Origin: Prevotella sp.
GTDB lineage: Bacteria > Bacteroidota > Bacteroidia > Bacteroidales > Bacteroidaceae
Length of the DNA: 64,000 nt
Assembly (NCBI GenBank): GCA_017965725.1
Contig: JAGCPK010000078.1
Location: forward strand, 18,420 to 82,419
Direction of reading: 5' to 3'
Positions 14,736 to 23,046 of this stretch are shown piece by piece (the first letter of the stretch is position 1; every line of letters begins with the position of its first letter). The notes beneath the pieces are model-generated. The model searched no databases. It saw only the letters and a list, made by a program, of their open reading frames with translations, and was not told the origin of the DNA. Both the position numbers and the translations under genes were made by a program.

Positions 14736-17096
14736 ATGAAACATCTGTTGACAAGAATAGCGTTGATGCTGGTGATGCTCCTGACGAGTACCACCCTATT
14801 TGCCGATGACTTCACGTTGAAGGGGAAAGTGGTTGATAACGAAGAGAACGCACTGGAACTGGTAACGGTCTCTTGTCTCAAACAGGGGAAGGTGACGATG
14901 TCCAACCTGAAAGGCGAATTTGAAATCACTCTCCAGTCAGCAGACTCCGTCGAAGTACGCTTTACGATGGTAGGCTATGCCTCACGCAAACGGGTGTTCC
15001 GCAATCCAAAGGGTAAAATGACGATTCAGATTGTCATGCAGCCCATGGAGGCCCTACAGGAAGTGACTATTACAGAACGCAGACGTCAGACCACCGGCAC
15101 GGAACAACTGGATATTGAAGATGCCAAACTGGGACCCTCGACCACAGGCAATGCTGTAGAGGAACTCATCCAGCAGCAGGCTGGTGTCTCTACCCACAAT
15201 GAAATGTCTTCGCAATACAATGTGCGCGGCGGTAGTTTCGACGAGAACTCAGTATATATTAATAATGTGGAGATTTATCGTCCATTGCTCATCAGTAGTG
15301 GACAACAGGAAGGACTCTCCATCATCAATGCGGATATGGTGGATAAAATTGGTTTCTCGTCAGGTGGATTCGAAGCAAAATATGGTGACAAAATGTCATC
15401 GGCTCTTGATATCACCTACCGTCGTCCAAAAAAGTTCGAAGCCACAACCACCGCCTCGTTCCTTGGTGCCAGTGGATTTATCGGCATCGGCAACAAGAAA
15501 TTCTCGATGAGCCACGGACTGCGATACAAGACCAACCGCTATCTTCTCGGGTCTTTAGAAACGACTGGAGAATACAGACCTAGTTTCCTTGATTATCAGA
15601 CGTATATAAGTTATACGCCTAACAAAAGATGGGAACTCGATTTTATCGGAAATATCTCAGAGAATCATTACAATTTCAAGCCTAAGGATCGTGAGACATC
15701 CTTTGGTACGATGGAGGATGTAAAATCCTTTAAGGTGTACTTCGACGGTCAGGAGAAGGATGTGTTCCGCACCCTCTTCGGCACAGCCAGCATCACACGG
15801 AACTTCGGTGACTCCACCAAGATAAAATTCCTGACATCAGCCTTTCACACCAAAGAGAAGGAAACCTATGATATTCAAGGGCAATACTGGCTCGACGACA
15901 CCCAGTCGAGTGAGAATCTGGGCGTGGGTACCTATATGGAACATGCCCGCAATTACCTGACGGCTGACATGATCAGTTTTAAGTTGATTGGCAGCCATAA
16001 AACTCGTAAGCACGACATTGAGGCTGGACTGACCTACAAGACAGAATATATCAAGGAACAGTCAAGGGAATATGAGATGCGCGACTCCAGCGGTTATTCT
16101 GTTCCCCATACGGCAGACCGCCTCGACCTTATCTACACCCTCACTGCCAAGAACGATGTGAAGAGCCACCGTATCGAGGCTTATATACAAGATGCATACC
16201 GATTCTCGAAAGGTGAGAACTACTACACGCTCAACTATGGCGTAAGACTGGCCAACTGGTCATTCAACAAAGAGACCATCGTTTCTCCCCGTGCCTCCAT
16301 TGCATTAGTGCCGGCTTTCAACCACAACTACACGTTCCGTTTCGCCACCGGACTCTATTACCAGGCACCTTTCTATAAGGAAATGCGTGATACCATCACC
16401 CAGAGCGGCATCACTACGGCCCTGCTCAACGACAAGATCAAAAGTCAGCGAAGCTTACAGTTCATTGCTGCAATGGATTACCGCTTCAAGATGCTCGACC
16501 GTCCCTTCCGCTTTACAGCAGAGGCTTATTTCAAGGCACTTTCCAACCTGATTCCCTACAATGTCCAGAACGTGAAGGTAACCTATTACGGCGAGAACAA
16601 GGCCAGCGGTTATACAGCAGGTATCGACCTGAAACTTTTCGGCGAGTTTGTGCCAGGCACCGACTCATGGCTCACCTTCTCATTGATGAAGGCGCAGATG
16701 AAGATGGACGGAGTCTCTTTCCCCCAGCCCAATGATCAGCGATACGCCATCAACCTGCACTTTACGGACTATTTCCCAGGTACAGATCGTTGGAAGATGA
16801 CCCTGCGCCTAGCATTTGCCGACGGATTGCCCTTCGGTGCCCCCCACCGTGGCATTGAGCACCAGAACTTCCGCGCTCCTGCCTACAAACGTGCCGATAT
16901 CGGTATGAGTTGGCTGGCTGTCAAAAAAGAAAAAGGCATCAAACGGTTGTGGGTGGGCCTCGACTGTCTTAATCTATTCGGCATCTCAAACGTCAATTCC
17001 TACTATTGGGTCACCGATGTCACCAATCGCCAATGGGCCGTGCCTAACTACCTTACAGGTAGGCAAATCAACGGTAAAATCACCGTAGAATTATAA
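14736..17096 (+). CDS. TonB-dependent outer membrane receptor
   Basis: 786 aa from the ATG at 14736, which opens into a signal peptide (cleavage about residue 23, after LFA). A carboxypeptidase-regulatory-like domain (about 26-110, TLKGKVVDNEENAL) precedes a plug domain (about 120-230, with GNAVEELIQQQAGVSTH and YNVRGGSFDENSVYINN), then a beta-barrel to the C-terminus. No SusD-like partner is adjacent, so it is a solitary receptor more like those for iron, cobalamin or peptides than a SusC glycan importer. The substrate cannot be told from sequence. Divergent from the membrane-anchored HTH gene; phased repeats lie upstream. Confidence 0.9.
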   Translation: MKHLLTRIALMLVMLLTSTTLFADDFTLKGKVVDNEENALELVTVSCLKQGKVTMSNLKGEFEITLQSADSVEVRFTMVGYASRKRVFRNPKGKMTIQIVMQPMEALQEVTITERRRQTTGTEQLDIEDAKLGPSTTGNAVEELIQQQAGVSTHNEMSSQYNVRGGSFDENSVYINNVEIYRPLLISSGQQEGLSIINADMVDKIGFSSGGFEAKYGDKMSSALDITYRRPKKFEATTTASFLGASGFIGIGNKKFSMSHGLRYKTNRYLLGSLETTGEYRPSFLDYQTYISYTPNKRWELDFIGNISENHYNFKPKDRETSFGTMEDVKSFKVYFDGQEKDVFRTLFGTASITRNFGDSTKIKFLTSAFHTKEKETYDIQGQYWLDDTQSSENLGVGTYMEHARNYLTADMISFKLIGSHKTRKHDIEAGLTYKTEYIKEQSREYEMRDSSGYSVPHTADRLDLIYTLTAKNDVKSHRIEAYIQDAYRFSKGENYYTLNYGVRLANWSFNKETIVSPRASIALVPAFNHNYTFRFATGLYYQAPFYKEMRDTITQSGITTALLNDKIKSQRSLQFIAAMDYRFKMLDRPFRFTAEAYFKALSNLIPYNVQNVKVTYYGENKASGYTAGIDLKLFGEFVPGTDSWLTFSLMKAQMKMDGVSFPQPNDQRYAINLHFTDYFPGTDRWKMTLRLAFADGLPFGAPHRGIEHQNFRAPAYKRADIGMSWLAVKKEKGIKRLWVGLDCLNLFGISNVNSYYWVTDVTNRQWAVPNYLTGRQINGKITVEL

Positions 17097-17155
17097 TTTA
17101 TGTTAAATCATCGGCATTCGTAACGAAAAAACACCCGTTTGTCGATAAAATATCG

Positions 17156-17163
17156 TACTTTTG
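17156..17163 (+). promoter_or_regulatory. -7 element for the LruC lipoprotein gene
   Basis: TACTTTTG followed by CGAC, 41 bp before the ATG at 17204. Confidence 0.6.
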
Positions 17164-17203
17164 CGACAAAATAGTTTATTTAAAGTCGTAAAATAACAAT
17201 CTT

Positions 17204-19759
17204 ATGAAGAAAGTATTATATCTTACCGTTGGATGTGTACTGGCATTATCCAGTTGCACAAAGTATGATTTTGACATGGATCGTTCTACTGTCAGCAAAG
17301 AACATGCAGAGAACATCCTTGGCATGATTGACCCGAATCAGGATTGGAGTTCCGTTAACAACGGCACCATCACTGTCACTGCTGACGCCAATCTGGATGA
17401 TATTGTCAAGGTACAGATCCTGACAGAGTCACCTTTCATGAACACAAATACAAGGGTACTCGCAGAAGTGGATGCTCAGAAGGGACAGACCGTCACGCTG
17501 ACCTACGATGCCCCCAACATCTACGACCGTCTGATTGCTGCGTGCGTTGACAGCAAAGGTCATTATTACATCAAGGGTTTTGACCTGAATGAGGGCCAAG
17601 TGAGCTTCCAAAGCATAGTCGCCCGCACAAGAGGTGTTGCTAAAGCCAGCGATTATCCCACTAATCTGACGCTGAATTTCTCCAATTCGGTTAAGTCATA
17701 CAATGCCATGCGCACCATCGCCGCCAATGATGCTGCTGCATCAGGTGATGCAGACTTCCAGAAGTGGGTCAACGACAGCCATATCAACTTATGGGCAGGC
17801 AAGAAGTGGGAAAACGAACGTCTATGGATGGTTTCAGGCAGTGGCAATAGCACATGGAAAGTTGTTGATAACACCATCATGCGAACCATTGATGGAATCA
17901 GCGTTGACGAGAAGAAATACTTAAACGACATCTTCGGCGATTTCCTGAATCGTAATGATCCCAACAATTCCAAGAAGAAAAATGACAACATGAATCTTAT
18001 CCGTAATTCTGAGGCTGTCAAATTCTACAGTAACTCTCTAACCAGTAATGGCAAGGGAGCTATTACGATAATTCCCATCCAGATGGCTTCTACGGAAATT
18101 GGCTATTGCCACCTATATTATTATTATTACGATCCTGCCAACATTCCCAGTGGCATGTTGGAAGAGGACTATGTAAAGAGTCTGCCAAAGTTCAAGGCCG
18201 TCCAGTGTTCTACCACCCAGAAAGCAGCTAATGCTGGACTTGATTTCTTCAAGGTTCATGAATACCTTCTGCCCTATTTTGGTGAACCCGAGGCTTTGAT
18301 GGCTGAGAAAGTTAATTCTACCACCTTCTGTTCAACAGATGGAAAACTCTATCGCATCCGCAATGGCAAGCAATTAGACGGCAAGGATTACTACATGGTA
18401 TATAACTCTGGAACTGACGACAATGACAATTCCGACAAGTTGGCCACCAAATATGCCGATGATGCTGCCAATGTGAGAAACCAACTCTGGCAAGTATTCA
18501 CCACCAAAGACGGCAATAAGATGCTGTACAACGTTGGCGCCAAGAAGTTCCTCGTCTGGCAAGGTGACTATGCCACTGTTTATTCCGATATCCTTTCTAA
18601 GGTTCAGAGCAGTTACTACAAGTTCGATGATGCGAACCACATCTTACGCTACAACAATAACAAACTGGGTCTCGGAACCGACTTGGGCTTAAAGAACAGC
18701 AAGCGTGTCTCCACCAACAAGGACACCAGCATCAATGATAACTTTAAATGGTATTTCGAAGAGTATGAAGGTAAGAACCTCACTGCGATAACAGACTTTG
18801 TATTTGAACAGTTCCCTGCCTCTGTAACCTCTCCCGACGTCATCATTCCCGAGGGATATCGTATCGGCTTTATGCTCAGAAAACTCAGGGGCAGTCAGGA
18901 CTATAAAGACAACAACATTATCAAGGCCAATAACAACGGATGTTGCTACTCCTTTGGCAAGTTGAATCAGGAGATCAATAATCTCCCAGGTCATTTTGGT
19001 TCTTCTAAGACCCTATACACCATGGAGGACGACGATCCCCGTGCCGCCATCTTCTCTGCCAACAAGAATACCTACATCGCATTTGAGGACGGTTCCGACT
19101 GTAATTTCAACGATCTCATCTTCGAAGTGGGTGGCGAGGGTTTTGACAACGAATATCTTTATGACCTGAAAGAAGTAGAGGGTCAGCCTTATATGATGTG
19201 TTTCGAGGACCGTTCCGTCACTGCCGACTATGACATGAACGACCTGGTACTCCGCTGCAAACGTAACGGTGAGAACAAAGATATTGTTGAACTCAGTCTT
19301 GTGGCTACCGGAGGTATTGATGACCTTTGGATTCAAGATATTAAAGGAGATTATGTTAGTGGTGAAAAACTTGACTCTAAGGAAGTACACGAGTTCTTTG
19401 GCGTTGGAAGTGCAGAAGGTGATGGCCGTTTTGTCAATACAGTCAAAGGTGGTAAAAAACATAAAGTAGTCGTAGGTAACTATAAAATCGGCGACATGTC
19501 CATTCCTCGCTTCTTGTCTGAGATTACCATCAAGAACCAAACGACATTCGAGACCATTAGGGCACCTCATAAGGGTGAAGCCCCTGTGGCCATCATTCTC
19601 CCCGCTGACTTCAACTATCCCATGGAAAAAGAAAGTATTACCACTGTGTATTCCACTTTCCTGAATTGGGCTCAGAATGCGTCACTACATACAGATTGGT
19701 ACGATCTAACTACAGATGACGCATATCCTCTGGAAGAAATACTTAAAATAACCGAATAA
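17204..19759 (+). CDS. LruC/DUF4842-type surface lipoprotein
   Basis: 851 aa. Signal peptide with lipobox ending at Cys19 (ALSSC). An N-terminal region of the type found in Bacteroidetes LruC-domain proteins (DPNQDWSSVNNG, the jelly-roll stretch after it) is followed by a long central part without a family I can name. Two DUF4114-like Ca-binding motifs come next (IAFEDGSDCNFNDLIFEVGG and FEDRSVTADYDMNDLVLRC, Asp/Asn-rich). A C-terminal domain ends with WAQNASLHTDWYDL. Probably exposed on the cell surface, role unknown. Single-gene unit: promoter at 17156 and an intrinsic terminator at 19779. Confidence 0.8.
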   Translation: MKKVLYLTVGCVLALSSCTKYDFDMDRSTVSKEHAENILGMIDPNQDWSSVNNGTITVTADANLDDIVKVQILTESPFMNTNTRVLAEVDAQKGQTVTLTYDAPNIYDRLIAACVDSKGHYYIKGFDLNEGQVSFQSIVARTRGVAKASDYPTNLTLNFSNSVKSYNAMRTIAANDAAASGDADFQKWVNDSHINLWAGKKWENERLWMVSGSGNSTWKVVDNTIMRTIDGISVDEKKYLNDIFGDFLNRNDPNNSKKKNDNMNLIRNSEAVKFYSNSLTSNGKGAITIIPIQMASTEIGYCHLYYYYYDPANIPSGMLEEDYVKSLPKFKAVQCSTTQKAANAGLDFFKVHEYLLPYFGEPEALMAEKVNSTTFCSTDGKLYRIRNGKQLDGKDYYMVYNSGTDDNDNSDKLATKYADDAANVRNQLWQVFTTKDGNKMLYNVGAKKFLVWQGDYATVYSDILSKVQSSYYKFDDANHILRYNNNKLGLGTDLGLKNSKRVSTNKDTSINDNFKWYFEEYEGKNLTAITDFVFEQFPASVTSPDVIIPEGYRIGFMLRKLRGSQDYKDNNIIKANNNGCCYSFGKLNQEINNLPGHFGSSKTLYTMEDDDPRAAIFSANKNTYIAFEDGSDCNFNDLIFEVGGEGFDNEYLYDLKEVEGQPYMMCFEDRSVTADYDMNDLVLRCKRNGENKDIVELSLVATGGIDDLWIQDIKGDYVSGEKLDSKEVHEFFGVGSAEGDGRFVNTVKGGKKHKVVVGNYKIGDMSIPRFLSEITIKNQTTFETIRAPHKGEAPVAIILPADFNYPMEKESITTVYSTFLNWAQNASLHTDWYDLTTDDAYPLEEILKITE

Positions 19760-19778
19760 CAATCTATTAATTGACAAG

Positions 19779-19812
19779 ATTGCCGCTCCATTCGGGGCGG
19801 CAATTTCTTTTT
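19779..19812 (+). terminator. Intrinsic terminator after the LruC gene
   Basis: The stem ATTGCCGC pairs with GCGGCAAT across a short TCCATTCGGG segment, which itself can pair partly, followed by TTCTTTTT. Confidence 0.9.
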
Positions 19813-19867
19813 GTATAAGAAATGCTAAATAAAAGCGTGGTTTCTTCTTTATGTGGAATGAAATGAC

Positions 19868-19875
19868 TACCTTTG
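19868..19875 (+). promoter_or_regulatory. -7 element for the mce-mmd operon
   Basis: TACCTTTG followed by CACA, 40 bp before the mce ATG. Confidence 0.7.
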
Positions 19876-19914
19876 CACATTATTTATATATAAATACATT
19901 TTAATTCTAACGAT

Positions 19915-20325
19915 ATGAAGATTTCCCACATTGAGCATCTGGGCATCGCCGTCCAGAGCATCGAAGAGAGCCTGCCGTACTTCACTGACGTGCTGGGCTT
20001 GGAGTGTTATGCAACAGAAGTAGTAGAGGATCAGAAGGTGAAGACCGCATTCCTGCGCTGCGGTGAGGTAAAACTGGAACTGTTGGAGCCGACATCCCCC
20101 GAGAGCACCATCCAGAAATGGCTCGACAAGGGCAACAAGGGTGTGCATCACGTGGCCTTCTGTGTAGAGGACGGTGTGGCCAAAGGTCTCGCCGAAGTAT
20201 CAGAGAAGGGTGTACGTCTCATCGACCAGGCTCCTCGCAAGGGTGCTGAGGGTCTGAACATCGCCTTCCTCCATCCGAAGTCAACCTGCGGTATCCTCAC
20301 TGAACTCTGCGAGCACCCCGAGTAA
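19915..20325 (+). CDS. mce: Methylmalonyl-CoA epimerase
   Basis: 136 aa, normal length. A glyoxalase/VOC-fold metalloenzyme that interconverts (S)- and (R)-methylmalonyl-CoA in the succinate-propionate pathway. The pattern is HIEHLGIAVQSIEESLPYFT with the first metal His, VKLELLEP supplying Glu/Gln, GVHHVAFCVED with the second His, and ILTELCE with the final Glu ligand. First gene of the operon with mmdA and mmdC, which fits its pathway. The stop TAA is the first triplet of a TAAAAAG-type repeat spacer. Confidence 0.95.
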   Translation: MKISHIEHLGIAVQSIEESLPYFTDVLGLECYATEVVEDQKVKTAFLRCGEVKLELLEPTSPESTIQKWLDKGNKGVHHVAFCVEDGVAKGLAEVSEKGVRLIDQAPRKGAEGLNIAFLHPKSTCGILTELCEHPE

Positions 20326-20358
20326 AGGTAAAAAGGTAAAAAGTAAAAAAGTATAATA
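20323..20358. repeat. 7/8-bp tandem repeat spacer, mce stop to mmdA
   Basis: From the mce stop TAA, units TAAAGG, TAAAAAGG, TAAAAAG and TAAAAAAG follow one another, ending 6 bp before the mmdA ATG at 20364. The same words recur at 42671-42702. Confidence 0.75.
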
Positions 20359-20363
20359 AAGCA

Positions 20364-21929
20364 ATGAGCAAGCAATTAGAAAAAATCAAACAACTCATCG
20401 AGAAGCGCGAACAGGCCCGTCTCGGTGGTGGTGAGAAAGCCATTCAGAAGCAGCACGAACGTGGTAAATACACAGCCCGAGAGCGCATCGAGATGTTGCT
20501 CGACGAGGGTTCGTTCGAGGAGTACGACATGTTCAAGGAGCACCGTTGCCATAACTTCGGCATGGAGAAGAAACAGTTCCTTGGCGACGGCGTCGTAGCC
20601 GGTAGCGGCACCATCGACGGCCGTCTGGTGTTCATCTTCGCACAGGATTTCACCGTTCATGCCGGTTCTCTCTCCGAGACCATGAGCCAGAAGATCTGCA
20701 AGGTGATGGATATGGCCATGAAGATGGGAGCCCCCGTCATCGGTATCAACGACTCGGGCGGTGCCCGTATCCAGGAGGGTATCAACGCCCTCGCAGGCTA
20801 CGCCGAGATCTTTGAGCGTAACATCCTCGCATCGGGCGTCATCCCGCAGATCTCAGGTATCTTCGGCCCCTGCGCCGGTGGTGCCGTCTATTCCCCTGCC
20901 CTCACCGACTTCACGCTGATGATGGAAGGCACGAGTTATATGTTCCTCACAGGCCCGAAGGTGGTGAAGACCGTTACTGGCGAGGATATCGACCAGGAGC
21001 ACCTCGGCGGTGCCAGCGTCCACGCCACAAAGTCGGGTGTGACCCACTTCACTGCCAAGACCGAGGAAGAGGGTCTGCAGATGCTGAAGATGTTGCTGAG
21101 TTATATTCCTTCTAACAATATGGAGACGGCTCCTCGCCGCAAGTGCGAGGACCCCATCAACCGCATGGAGGACAGCCTGAACGAGATCATCCCCGAGAAC
21201 CCCAACGAGGCCTACGACATGTATAAGGTCATCGCCGCCGTCACCGACAATGGCGAGTTCTTTGAGGTGCAGCCCAAGTTCGCCAAGAACATCATTGTCG
21301 GTTTCGCCCGCTTCAACGGTCAGAGCGTGGGTATCGTGGCCAACCAGCCCTCATGCTATGCTGGTGTGCTCGACGTGAACGCAAGCCGCAAGGGTGCCCG
21401 TTTCGTACGCTTCTGCGACGCCTTCAATATCCCTATCGTGTCGCTCGTCGATGTGCCCGGATTCCTGCCCGGTACTGGTCAGGAGTACAACGCCGTCATC
21501 CTGCACGGTGCCCAGTTGCTCTATGCCTACGGCGAGGCCACTGTGCCTAAGATCACCGTCACTCTGCGTAAGTCGTACGGTGGTTCTCACATCGTGATGG
21601 GCTCGAAGCAACTCCATACCGACCTCAACTACGCATGGCCCTCAGCCGAGATTGCTGTGATGGGTGCCAGCGGTGCCGCCGCCGTACTCTACGCTAAAGA
21701 GGCCAAGGCCAAGAAGGAGGCCGGTGAGGATGTGAAGGCCTTCATCGCCGAGAAAGAGGACGAGTACAACGAACTCTTCGCCAACCCGTATCAGGCTGCG
21801 AAGTATGGCTACATTGACGACGTGATCGAACCGCGCAACACGCGTTTCCGCATCTGTCGTGGTCTGGCACAACTCGCCACCAAGCGCGATGCCCTGCCCG
21901 CCAAGAAGCACGGTAATATCCCGATGTAA
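20364..21929 (+). CDS. mmdA: Methylmalonyl-CoA decarboxylase / propionyl-CoA carboxylase carboxyltransferase subunit
   Basis: 521 aa, family-typical. Two crotonase-like carboxyltransferase domains. The N-half has [12 protein letters not shown] and [14 protein letters not shown] (oxyanion hole and acyl-CoA site). The C-half has [13 protein letters not shown] and [11 protein letters not shown] (biotin carboxylate site). In Bacteroidetes this subunit moves the carboxyl group of methylmalonyl-CoA to biotin on MmdC, releasing propionyl-CoA. Gene order mce-mmdA-small ORF-mmdC supports that role. Codon use is GC-rich and strongly biased, as for a highly expressed gene. Confidence 0.93.
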   Translation: MSKQLEKIKQLIEKREQARLGGGEKAIQKQHERGKYTARERIEMLLDEGSFEEYDMFKEHRCHNFGMEKKQFLGDGVVAGSGTIDGRLVFIFAQDFTVHAGSLSETMSQKICKVMDMAMKMGAPVIGINDSGGARIQEGINALAGYAEIFERNILASGVIPQISGIFGPCAGGAVYSPALTDFTLMMEGTSYMFLTGPKVVKTVTGEDIDQEHLGGASVHATKSGVTHFTAKTEEEGLQMLKMLLSYIPSNNMETAPRRKCEDPINRMEDSLNEIIPENPNEAYDMYKVIAAVTDNGEFFEVQPKFAKNIIVGFARFNGQSVGIVANQPSCYAGVLDVNASRKGARFVRFCDAFNIPIVSLVDVPGFLPGTGQEYNAVILHGAQLLYAYGEATVPKITVTLRKSYGGSHIVMGSKQLHTDLNYAWPSAEIAVMGASGAAAVLYAKEAKAKKEAGEDVKAFIAEKEDEYNELFANPYQAAKYGYIDDVIEPRNTRFRICRGLAQLATKRDALPAKKHGNIPM

Positions 21930-21941
21930 TAAGATTCGCTT

Positions 21942-22091
21942 ATGAACAAAGAAGTATATGCAGCCATTGCCCTGGCTCTGCACGAGCATCTGGGCAATAA
22001 CGTTCACGACGCAGAGCCAGGCATTATCACCATCAATGCCTACCCCACGCAGTGGAACGGCTATGCGCAGACTTTTACACCACATCCTTAA
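21942..22091 (+). CDS. 49-aa protein resembling the soluble tail of OadG-type gamma subunits
   Basis: A short ORF from ATG 21942 to TAA 22089-22091, 12 bp after mmdA and 12 bp before mmdC. The sequence has KEVYAAIALALHEHLG, then VHDAEPGIITI, then a Tyr/Trp-containing tail. It contains no membrane helix. The pattern of an amphipathic helix followed by H-D-x-E-x-G-I-I-T-I reminds me of the cytoplasmic C-terminal part of OadG/MmdD gamma subunits of Na+-pump decarboxylases (from memory; needs a profile search). It may be a subunit linker between MmdA and MmdC. Position and coding-like composition support a real gene. Confidence 0.72.
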   Translation: MNKEVYAAIALALHEHLGNNVHDAEPGIITINAYPTQWNGYAQTFTPHP

Positions 22092-22103
22092 AAAGATACG
22101 AGT

Positions 22104-22526
22104 ATGAAAGAATATAAATATACTATCAACGGTAACAAGTACGAGGTGGTGATCAGCGACATCACTGAGAACATCGCCACGTTAACCGTGAATGGTGAGG
22201 AATATACCGTCGAGATGGAGAAACAGGCCGCTCCCGAGAAGCCGAAGCCCGTGGTCCGTCAGGCCAGTGAATCATCTGAGGGCGGCGAGGCCAAGAGTGC
22301 TGGCGCTGCCTCAGGCTCCGCTGTAAAGGCTCCGCTACCAGGCGTCATCACTGAGATCTGCGTCACTGAAGGTCAAGAAGTGCAGGCTGGCGACACCGTC
22401 GTCGTGCTCGAAGCCATGAAGATGGCTAACGCCCTCGAGGCCGAAAAGTCAGGCAAGGTCACTGCCATTGTCGTGAAGGTAGGCCAGAGCGTAATGGAGG
22501 ACGAGGCCCTCATCTATATCGAGTAG
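22104..22526 (+). CDS. mmdC: Biotin carboxyl carrier subunit
   Basis: 140 aa. A small N-terminal beta domain (1-48), a Pro/Ala/Ser/Gly-rich flexible linker (about 49-72), and a biotinyl domain (about 73-140). Lys106 in EAMKM is the biotinylation site. It shuttles carboxybiotin between MmdA and a decarboxylase (beta) subunit. In the Bacteroides operons I know a Na+-translocating beta subunit follows; here a terminator and a repeat array follow instead. Confidence 0.95.
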   Translation: MKEYKYTINGNKYEVVISDITENIATLTVNGEEYTVEMEKQAAPEKPKPVVRQASESSEGGEAKSAGAASGSAVKAPLPGVITEICVTEGQEVQAGDTVVVLEAMKMANALEAEKSGKVTAIVVKVGQSVMEDEALIYIE

Positions 22527-22551
22527 TCACGAGTAGATTTACTCCATAAGC

Positions 22552-22586
22552 AAAAAGGCACCCGGTCGTTCCGAGTGCCTTTTCTT
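22552..22586 (+). terminator. Intrinsic terminator of the mce-mmd operon
   Basis: The stem AAAGGCAC pairs with GTGCCTTT, with further CGG/CCG pairing near the loop, and TTTCTTT follows. Confidence 0.88.
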
Positions 22587-22600
22587 TATACATGCCCAAA

Positions 22601-22927
22601 AATCGGTTTAGACCCACGCAGAGGTGGCAGAAGTGTGCCCTGGATTCGGTTTGAAGTTTTGCAGGGGTGGCAGAAGTGTGCCTGAGATCCGGTTTGAACT
22701 TTTGCAGGGTATGCAAAACCTTCCCCAGATTCTGGGCATAAGAATGCAGGGGTTGCAAAACCTCGCCTGAGATTTCGGGCAAACCGTACCCCAGGGGGCA
22801 AAACCTTGCCCTGAAATCGGTTTGGACTTTTGCACGGGGTGCAAAACCTCCCCCCCCAGATTCTGGCAGACTTTTGCACGGTGGGGGAAACCTTCCCCGG
22901 GATTTGGTTCATACTTTACCCCGCTGG
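22601..22927. repeat. Array of about eight degenerate 43-bp palindromic repeats
   Basis: This 520-bp stretch between mmdC and the convergent 1209-aa gene holds no credible gene. Units begin at about 22601, 22643, 22686, 22728, 22771, 22814, 22859 and 22901, 42-44 bp each; the last is incomplete. Each begins with GATTC or a variant, then GGTTTGAACTTTTGCA, a G-run, TGCAAAACC and a C-run. The core forms a hairpin, best at 22828-22846 where TTTTGCAC and GTGCAAAA flank GGG. A two-unit copy lies at 61023-61100. All three minus-strand frames stay open across the array, but the products are repetitive and not protein-like. Confidence 0.9.
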
Positions 22928-23046
22928 ATTTAACGTTAACAGCAAAGAGGGCGGCATGTAGCATCCCCAAAAATGTACACAAATAAGCCTTCTGTGTAAA
23001 AACAAGATCCTGTTTCATAACACTAAGAATGTCAACGTCTGTGGCG

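Noticed and set aside
22601-22927. CRISPR array
   Set aside because: Units are contiguous with no unique spacers between them, lengths vary, and no cas gene is near.
22930-22939. 10-bp palindrome TTAACGTTAA after the repeat array
   Set aside because: A single short palindrome in AT-rich DNA without a promoter next to it; expected by chance at this scale.
22510-23018. Three overlapping minus-strand open frames of 90-136 codons across the repeat array
   Set aside because: All three frames are open because the GC-rich 43-bp repeats lack stop trinucleotides; the products are short repetitive Cys/Pro-rich strings with no promoter, and the units vary in length, which breaks any shared frame.
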